Of a stretch of DNA of 64,000 bases, positions 55,143 to 64,000 are shown one piece after another. The stretch comes from Rhynchopus euleeides (Eukaryota > Euglenozoa > Diplonemea > Diplonemida > Diplonemidae). Below the pieces are notes generated by a model that saw only the letters and a program-made list of their open reading frames with translations, was not told the origin of the DNA and ran no database searches. A program made the translations under genes and the position numbers. The stretch covers positions 1,612,001-1,676,000 of the forward strand of contig OY723322.1 in assembly GCA_963210315.1 (NCBI GenBank), in the 5' to 3' direction. Every line of letters starts with the position of its first letter. Position 1 is the stretch's first letter.

Positions 55143-58100
55143 CCTTGGCTGTGGGCATTCAGATTCCTGAAACTCCTGAGCTCTGGGCATTCAGATTCCT
55201 GAAACTCCTTGGCTGTGGTCATTCAGATTCCTGAAACTCCTGAGCTCTGGGCATTCAGATTCCTGAAACTCCTGAGCTCTGGGCATTCAGATTCCTGAAA
55301 CTCCTTGGCTGTGGTCATTCAGATTCCTGAAACTCCTGAGCTCTGGGCATTCAGATTCCTGAAACTCCTGAGCTCTGGGCATTCAGATTCCTGAAACTCC
55401 TTGGCTGTGGTCATTCAGATTCCTGAAACTCCTGAGCTCTGGGCATTCAGATTCCTGAAACTCCTAGGCTGTGGGCATTCAGATTCCTGAAACTCCTGAG
55501 CTCTCGGCATTCAGATTCCTGAAACTCCTGAGCTCTGGGCATTCAGATTCCTGAAACTCCTGAGCTCTGGGCATTCAGATTCCTGAAACTCCTGAGCTCT
55601 GGGCATTCAGATTCCTGAAACTCCTTGGCTGTGGTCATTCAGATTCCTGAAACTCCTGAGCTCTGGGCATTCAGATTCCTGAAACTCCTGAGCTCTGGGC
55701 ATTCAGATTCCTGAAACTCCTTGGCTGTGGTCATTCAGATTCCTGAAACTCCTGAGCTCTGGGCATTCAGATTCCTGAAACTCCTGAGCTCTGGTCATTC
55801 AGATTCCTGAAACTCCTGAGCTCTGGGCATTCAGATTCCTGAAACTCCTGAGCTCTGGGCATTCAGATTCCTGAAACTCCTGAGCTCTGGGCATTCAGAT
55901 TCCTGAAACTCCTTGGCTGTGGTCATTCAGATTCCTGAAACTCCTGAGCTCTGGGCATTCAGATTCCTGAAACACCTAGGCTGTGGGCATTCAGATTCCT
56001 GAAACTCCTGAGCTCTGGGCATTCAGATTCCTGAAACTCCTGAGCTCTGGGCATTCAGATTCCTGAAACTCCTAGGCTGTGGGCATTCAGATTCCTGAAA
56101 CTCCTAGGCTGTGGGCATTCAGATTCCTGAAACTCCTGAGCTCTGGGCATTCAGATTCCTGAAACTCCTAGGCTGTGGGCATTCAGATTCCTGAAACTCC
56201 TGAGCTCTGGGCATTCAGATTCCTGAAACTCCTTGGCTGTGGTCATTCAGATTCCTGAAACTCCTGAGCTCTGGGCATTCAGATTCCTGAAACTCCTGAG
56301 CTCTGGGCATTCAGATTCCTGAAACTCCTTGGCTGTGGTCATTCAGATTCCTGAAACTCCTGAGCTCTGGGCATTCAGATTCCTGAAACTCCTTGGCTGT
56401 GGTCATTCAGATTCCTGAAACTCCTGAGCTCTGGGCATTCAGATTCCTGAAACTCCTGAGCTCTGGGCATTCAGATTCCTGAAACTCCTTGGCTGTGGTC
56501 ATTCAGATTCCTGAAACTCCTGAGCTCTGGGCATTCAGATTCCTGAAACTCCTTGGCTGTGGTCATTCAGATTCCTGAAACTCCTGAGCTCTGGGCATTC
56601 AGATTCCTGAAACTCCTAGGCTGTGGGCATTCAGATTCCTGAAACTCCTGAGCTCTGGGCATTCAGATTCCTGAAACTCCTGAGCTCTGGGCATTCAGAT
56701 TCCTGAAACTCCTTGGCTGTGGTCATTCAGATTCCTGAAACTCCTGAGCTCTGGGCATTCAGATTCCTGAAACTCCTAGGCTGTGGGCATTCAGATTCCT
56801 GAAACTCCTGAGCTCTGGGCATTCAGATTCCTGAAACTCCTTGGCTGTGGTCATTCAGATTCCTGAAACTCCTGAGCTCTGGGCATTCAGATTCCTGAAA
56901 CTCCTGAGCTCTGGGCATTCAGATTCCTGAAACTCCTGAGCTCTGGGCATTCAGATTCCTGAAACTCCTAGGCTGTGGGCATTCAGATTCCTGAAACTCC
57001 TGAGCTCTGGGCATTCAGATTCCTGAAACTCCTGAGCTCTGGGCATTCAGATTCCTGAAACTCCTAGGCTGTGGGCATTCAGATTCCTGAAACTCCTAGG
57101 CTGTGGGCATTCAGATTCCTGAAACTCCTGAGCTCTGGGCATTCAGATTCCTGAAACTCCTAGGCTGTGGGCATTCAGATTCCTGAAACTCCTGAGCTCT
57201 GGGCATTCAGATTCCTGAAACTCCTTGGCTGTGGTCATTCAGATTCCTGAAACTCCTGAGCTCTGGGCATTCAGATTCCTGAAACTCCTGAGCTCTGGGC
57301 ATTCAGATTCCTGAAACTCCTTGGCTGTGGTCATTCAGATTCCTGAAACTCCTGAGCTCTGGGCATTCAGATTCCTGAAACTCCTTGGCTGTGGTCATTC
57401 AGATTCCTGAAACTCCTGAGCTCTGGGCATTCAGATTCCTGAAACTCCTGAGCTCTGGGCATTCAGATTCCTGAAACTCCTTGGCTGTGGTCATTCAGAT
57501 TCCTGAAACTCCTGAGCTCTGGGCATTCAGATTCCTGAAACTCCTTGGCTGTGGTCATTCAGATTCCTGAAACTCCTGAGCTCTGGGCATTCAGATTCCT
57601 GAAACTCCTAGGCTGTGGGCATTCAGATTCCTGAAACTCCTGAGCTCTGGGCATTCAGATTCCTGAAACTCCTGAGCTCTGGGCATTCAGATTCCTGAAA
57701 CTCCTTGGCTGTGGTCATTCAGATTCCTGAAACTCCTGAGCTCTGGGCATTCAGATTCCTGAAACTCCTAGGCTGTGGGCATTCAGATTCCTGAAACTCC
57801 TGAGCTCTGGGCATTCAGATTCCTGAAACTCCTTGGCTGTGGTCATTCAGATTCCTGAAACTCCTGAGCTCTGGGCATTCAGATTCCTGAAACTCCTGAG
57901 CTCTGGGCATTCAGATTCCTGAAACTCCTGAGCTCTGGGCATTCAGATTCCTGAAACTCCTAGGCTGTGGGCATTCAGATTCCTGAAACTCCTGAGCTCT
58001 GGGCATTCAGATTCCTGAAACTCCTGAGCTCTGGGCATTCAGATTCCTGAAACTCCTGAGCTCTGGGCATTCAGATTCCTGAAACTCCTTGGCTGTGGTC

Positions 58101-61100
58101 ATTCAGATTCCTGAAACTCCTGAGCTCTGGGCATTCAGATTCCTGAAACTCCTAGGCTGTGGGCATTCAGATTCCTGAAACTCCTGAGCTCTGGGCATTC
58201 AGATTCCTGAAACTCCTTGGCTGTGGTCATTCAGATTCCTGAAACTCCTGAGCTCTGGGCATTCAGATTCCTGAAACTCCTGAGCTCTGGGCATTCAGAT
58301 TCCTGAAACTCCTGAGCTCTGGGCATTCAGATTCCTGAAACTCCTAGGCTGTGGGCATTCAGATTCCTGAAACTCCTGAGCTCTGGGCATTCAGATTCCT
58401 GAAACTCCTGAGCTCTGGGCATTCAGATTCCTGAAACTCCTGAGCTCTGGGCATTCAGATTCCTGAAACTCCTTGGCTGTGGTCATTCAGATTCCTGAAA
58501 CTCCTGAGCTCTGGGCATTCAGATTCCTGAAACTCCTTGGCTGTGGTCATTCAGATTCCTGAAACTCCTGAGCTCTGGGCATTCAGATTCCTGAAACTCC
58601 TAGGCTGTGGGCATTCAGATTCCTGAAACTCCTGAGCTCTGGGCATTCAGATTCCTGAAACTCCTGAGCTCTGGGCATTCAGATTCCTGAAACTCCTAGG
58701 CTGTGGGCATTCAGATTCCTGAAACTCCTAGGCTGTGGGCATTCAGATTCCTGAAACTCCTGAGCTCTGGGCATTCAGATTCCTGAAACTCCTAGGCTGT
58801 GGGCATTCAGATTCCTGAAACTCCTGAGCTCTGGGCATTCAGATTCCTGAAACTCCTTGGCTGTGGTCATTCAGATTCCTGAAACTCCTGAGCTCTGGGC
58901 ATTCAGATTCCTGAAACTCCTGAGCTCTGGGCATTCAGATTCCTGAAACTCCTTGGCTGTGGTCATTCAGATTCCTGAAACTCCTGAGCTCTGGGCATTC
59001 AGATTCCTGAAACTCCTTGGCTGTGGTCATTCAGATTCCTGAAACTCCTGAGCTCTGGGCATTCAGATTCCTGAAACTCCTGAGCTCTGGGCATTCAGAT
59101 TCCTGAAACTCCTTGGCTGTGGTCATTCAGATTCCTGAAACTCCTGAGCTCTGGGCATTCAGATTCCTGAAACTCCTTGGCTGTGGTCATTCAGATTCCT
59201 GAAACTCCTGAGCTCTGGGCATTCAGATTCCTGAAACTCCTAGGCTGTGGGCATTCAGATTCCTGAAACTCCTGAGCTCTGGGCATTCAGATTCCTGAAA
59301 CTCCTGAGCTCTGGGCATTCAGATTCCTGAAACTCCTTGGCTGTGGTCATTCAGATTCCTGAAACTCCTGAGCTCTGGGCATTCAGATTCCTGAAACTCC
59401 TAGGCTGTGGGCATTCAGATTCCTGAAACTCCTGAGCTCTGGGCATTCAGATTCCTGAAACTCCTTGGCTGTGGTCATTCAGATTCCTGAAACTCCTGAG
59501 CTCTGGGCATTCAGATTCCTGAAACTCCTAGGCTGTGGGCATTCAGATTCCTGAAACTCCTGAGCTCTGGGCATTCAGATTCCTGAAACTCCTGAGCTCT
59601 GGGCATTCAGATTCCTGAAACTCCTGAGCTCTGGGCATTCAGATTCCTGAAACTCCTTGGCTGTGGTCATTCAGATTCCTGAAACTCCTGAGCTCTGGGC
59701 ATTCAGATTCCTGAAACTCCTAGGCTGTGGGCATTCAGATTCCTGAAACTCCTGAGCTCTGGGCATTCAGATTCCTGAAACTCCTAGGCTGTGGGCATTC
59801 AGATTCCTGAAACTCCTGAGCTCTGGGCATTCAGATTCCTGAAACTCCTGAGCTCTGGGCATTCAGATTCCTGAAACTCCTGAGCTCTGGGCATTCAGAT
59901 TCCTGAAACTCCTTGGCTGTGGTCATTCAGATTCCTGAAGCTCCTGAGCTCTGGGCATTCAGATTCCTGAAACTCCTTGGCTGTGGTCATTCAGATTCCT
60001 GAAACTCCTGAGCTCTGGGCATTCAGATTCCTGAAACTCCTAGGCTGTGGGCATTCAGATTCCTGAAACTCCTGAGCTCTGGGCATTCAGATTCCTGAAA
60101 CTCCTGAGCTCTGGGCATTCAGATTCCTGAAACTCCTAGGCTGTGGGCATTCAGATTCCTGAAACTCCTGAGCTCTGGGCATTCAGATTCCTGAAACTCC
60201 TGAGCTCTGGGCATTCAGATTCCTGAAACTCCTGAGCTCTGGGCATTCAGATTCCTGAAACTCCTTCACTGTGGTCATTCAGATTCCTGAAACTCCTGAG
60301 CTCTGGGCATTCAGATTCCTGAAACTCCTGAGCTCTGGGCATTCAGATTCCTGAAACTCCTAGGCTGTGGGCATTCAGATTCCTGAAACTCCTGAGCTCT
60401 GGGCATTCAGATTCCTGAAACTCCTTGGCTGTGGTCATTCAGATTCCTGAAACTCCTGAGCTCTGGGCATTCAGATTCCTGAAACTCCTGAGCTCTGGGC
60501 ATTCAGATTCCTGAAACTCCTTGGCTGTGGTCATTCAGATTCCTGAAACTCCTGAGCTCTGGGCATTCAGATTCCTGAAACTCCTTGGCTGTGGTCATTC
60601 AGATTCCTGAAACTCCTGAGCTCTGGGCATTCAGATTCCTGAAACTCCTAGGCTGTGGGCATTCAGATTCCTGAAACTCCTGAGCTCTGGGCATTCAGAT
60701 TCCTGAAACTCCTGAGCTCTGGGCATTCAGATTCCTGAAACTCCTTGGCTGTGGTCATTCAGATTCCTGAAACTCCTGAGCTCTGGGCATTCAGATTCCT
60801 GAAACTCCTAGGCTGTGGGCATTCAGATTCCTGAAACTCCTGAGCTCTGGGCATTCAGATTCCTGAAACTCCTGAGCTCTGGGCATTCAGATTCCTGAAA
60901 CTCCTAGGCTGTGGGCATTCAGATTCCTGAAACTCCTGAGCTCTGGGCATTCAGATTCCTGAAACTCCTAGGCTGTGGGCATTCAGATTCCTGAAACTCC
61001 TGAGCTCTGGGCATTCAGATTCCTGAAACTCCTGAGCTCTGGGCATTCAGATTCCTGAAACTCCTTCACTGTGGTCATTCAGATTCCTGAAACTCCTGAG

Positions 61101-64000
61101 CTCTGGGCATTCAGATTCCTGAAACTCCTGAGCTCTGGGCATTCAGATTCCTGAAACTCCTAGGCTGTGGGCATTCAGATTCCTGAAACTCCTGAGCTCT
61201 GGGCATTCAGATTCCTGAAACTCCTTGGCTGTGGTCATTCAGATTCCTGAAACTCCTGAGCTCTGGGCATTCAGATTCCTGAAACTCCTGAGCTCTGGGC
61301 ATTCAGATTCCTGAAACTCCTTGGCTGTGGTCATTCAGATTCCTGAAACTCCTGAGCTCTGGGCATTCAGATTCCTGAAACTCCTTGGCTGTGGTCATTC
61401 AGATTCCTGAAACTCCTGAGCTCTGGGCATTCAGATTCCTGAAACTCCTAGGCTGTGGGCATTCAGATTCCTGAAACTCCTGAGCTCTGGGCATTCAGAT
61501 TCCTGAAACTCCTGAGCTCTGGGCATTCAGATTCCTGAAACTCCTTGGCTGTGGTCATTCAGATTCCTGAAACTCCTGAGCTCTGGGCATTCAGATTCCT
61601 GAAACTCCTAGGCTGTGGGCATTCAGATTCCTGAAACTCCTGAGCTCTGGGCATTCAGATTCCTGAAACTCCTGAGCTCTGGGCATTCAGATTCCTGAAA
61701 CTCCTAGGCTGTGGGCATTCAGATTCCTGAAACTCCTGAGCTCTGGGCATTCAGATTCCTGAAACTCCTAGGCTGTGGGCATTCAGATTCCTGAAACTCC
61801 TGAGCTCTGGGCATTCAGATTCCTGAAACTCCTGAGCTCTGGGCATTCAGATTCCTGAAACTCCTTGGCTGTGGTCATTCAGATTCCTGAAACTCCTGAG
61901 CTCTGGGCATTCAGATTCCTGAAACTCCTAGGCTGTGGGCATTCAGATTCCTGAAACTCCTGAGCTCTGGGCATTCAGATTCCTGAAACTCCTTGGCTGT
62001 GGTCATTCAGATTCCTGAAACTCCTGAGCTCTGGGCATTCAGATTCCTGAAACTCCTGAGCTCTGGGCATTCAGATTCCTGAAACTCCTTGGCTGTGGTC
62101 ATTCAGATTCCTGAAACTCCTGAGCTCTGGGCATTCAGATTCCTGAAACTCCTTGGCTGTGGTCATTCAGATTCCTGAAACTCCTGAGCTCTGGGCATTC
62201 AGATTCCTGAAACTCCTTGGCTGTGGTCATTCAGATTCCTGAAACTCCTGAGCTCTGGGCATTCAGATTCCTGAAACTCCTTGGCTGTGGTCATTCAGAT
62301 TCCTGAAACTCCTGAGCTCTGGGCATTCAGATTCCTGAAACTCCTTGGCTGTGGTCATTCAGATTCCTGAAACTCCTGAGCTCTGGGCATTCAGATTCCT
62401 GAAACTCCTAGGCTGTGGGCATTCAGATTCCTGAAACTCCTGAGCTCTGGGCATTCAGATTCCTGAAACTCCTGAGCTCTGGGCATTCAGATTCCTGAAA
62501 CTCCTTGGCTGTGGTCATTCAGATTCCTGAAACTCCTGAGCTCTGGGCATTCAGATTCCTGAAACTCCTAGGCTGTGGGCATTCAGATTCCTGAAACTCC
62601 TAGGCTGTGGGCATTCAGATTCCTGAAACTCCTGAGCTCTGGGCATTCAGATTCCTGAAACTCCTAGGCTGTGGGCATTCAGATTCCTGAAACTCCTGAG
62701 CTCTGGGCATTCAGATTCCTGAAACTCCTGAGCTCTGGGCATTCAGATTCCTGAAACTCCTGAGCTCTGGGCATTCAGATTCCTGAAACTCCTTGGCTGT
62801 GGTCATTCAGATTCCTGAAACTCCTGAGCTCTGGGCATTCAGATTCCTGAAACTCCTTGGCTGTGGTCATTCAGATTCCTGAAACTCCTGAGCTCTGGGC
62901 ATTCAGATTCCTGAAACTCCTAGGCTGTGGGCATTCAGATTCCTGAAACTCCTGAGCTCTGGGCATTCAGATTCCTGAAACTCCTGAGCTCTGGGCATTC
63001 AGATTCCTGAAACTCCTAGGCTGTGGGCATTCAGATTCCTGAAACTCCTGAGCTCTGGGCATTCAGATTCCTGAAACTCCTGAGCTCTGGGCATTCAGAT
63101 TCCTGAAACTCCTGAGCTCTGGGCATTCAGATTCCTGAAACTCCTTCACTGTGGTCATTCAGATTCCTGAAACTCCTGAGCTCTGGGCATTCAGATTCCT
63201 GAAACTCCTGAGCTCTGGGCATTCAGATTCCTGAAACTCCTAGGCTGTGGGCATTCAGATTCCTGAAACTCCTGAGCTCTGGGCATTCAGATTCCTGAAA
63301 CTCCTTGGCTGTGGTCATTCAGATTCCTGAAACTCCTGAGCTCTGGGCATTCAGATTCCTGAAACTCCTGAGCTCTGGGCATTCAGATTCCTGAAACTCC
63401 TTGGCTGTGGTCATTCAGATTCCTGAAACTCCTGAGCTCTGGGCATTCAGATTCCTGAAACTCCTTGGCTGTGGTCATTCAGATTCCTGAAACTCCTGAG
63501 CTCTGGGCATTCAGATTCCTCAAACTCCTAGGCTGTGGGCATTCAGGTTCCTGAAACTCCTGAGCTCTGGGCATTCAGATTCCTGAAACTCCTGAGCTCT
63601 GGGCATTCAGATTCCTGAAACTCCTTGGCTGTGGTCATTCAGATTCCTGAAACTCCTGAGCTCTGGGCATTCAGATTCCTGAAACTCCTAGGCTGTGGGC
63701 ATTCAGATTCCTGAAACTCCTGAGCTCTGGGCATTCAGATTCCTGAAACTCCTGAGCTCTGGGCATTCAGATTCCTGAAACTCCTAGGCTGTGGGCATTC
63801 AGATTCCTGAAACTCCTGAGCTCTGGGCATTCAGATTCCTGAAACTCCTAGGCTGTGGGCATTCAGATTCCTGAAACTCCTGAGCTCTGGGCATTCAGAT
63901 TCCTGAAACTCCTGAGCTCTGGGCATTCAGATTCCTGAAACTCCTTGGCTGTGGTCATTCAGATTCCTGAAACTCCTGAGCTCTGGGCATTCAGATTCCT
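55143..64000. repeat. 32-bp satellite array, about 277 monomers, continuing past the window
   Basis: Every monomer has the core CATTCAGATTCCTGAAACTC joined to a 12-base variable part: CTGAGCTCTGGG (A, most common), CTTGGCTGTGGT (B) or CTAGGCTGTGGG (C); rare CTTCACTGTGGT occurs near 60261, 61061 and 63141. The core contains the dyad TTCAG-ATTC-CTGAA. Monomers are otherwise nearly identical, with only scattered substitutions (for example near 59940, 63520 and 63546). A period of 32 rotates the reading frame and each frame soon meets TGA, so the array is non-coding. Blocks are duplicated at larger scale. It could be centromeric, subtelomeric or intercalary heterochromatin. Confidence 0.97.

Noticed and set aside
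55143..64000. CRISPR array
   Set aside because: There are no unique spacers: the 32-bp units abut directly and the variable part has only a few states. It is a eukaryotic satellite.

Overview
This window is nuclear DNA of a unicellular eukaryote. The genes have GC-rich coding sequence and short spliceosomal introns: seven are predicted, six of 45-73 nt and one of 215 nt. Most of these introns begin GTATGY and all end CAG. The proteins are typical eukaryotic housekeeping factors: a Sen34-type tRNA-splicing endonuclease subunit, casein kinase 1, histone stem-loop-binding proteins, a PPR protein and a SPOUT RNA methyltransferase with a presequence-like N terminus. The last two suggest an organelle with its own RNA. 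I cannot name the lineage from sequence alone.

Layout. Genes lie in three tight islands, all on the + strand. Island A (about 3.7-8.5 kb) holds SEN34, a small membrane protein, the SPOUT methyltransferase and a CK1 kinase. Island B (38.2-40.3 kb) holds two tandem SLBP paralogues. Island C (49.1-54.7 kb) holds a coiled-coil protein, a carboxylesterase-fold pseudoenzyme, a PPR protein and a CCCH/zinc-ribbon/methyltransferase-like protein with four tiny introns. Gaps inside the islands are 62-493 bp. Between islands lie 8-30 kb stretches with no gene I can support.

The spacer DNA carries non-autonomous mobile elements, several with exact ends: a 1.34-kb foldback element (33-1369), a 1131-bp element with 28-bp inverted ends and a 6-bp target duplication (11344-12474), an 888-bp element with 16-bp ends and a 9-bp duplication (23310-24197), a 133-bp TA-flanked MITE (30751-30883), a 3.77-kb TA-flanked composite (31650-35416) and an inverted-repeat-bounded segment at 40430-41433. 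The composite encodes a Cys/His-rich protein and is packed with palindromes and 10-bp iterons. Two arrays built from CTGTCGA/TCGACAG bracket a 2.4-kb stretch at 12.9-15.7 kb.

From about 55143 to the window end the DNA is one uninterrupted 32-bp satellite of about 277 monomers. It is built from three variant monomers arranged in duplicated higher-order blocks. The array runs off the window.

How the genes work together: the island genes lean towards RNA metabolism (tRNA splicing, rRNA/tRNA methylation, histone mRNA 3' ends, organellar RNA binding, CCCH RNA-binding candidate). That is a shared theme, not evidence of one pathway. Common orientation and tight spacing would fit co-directional transcription units.
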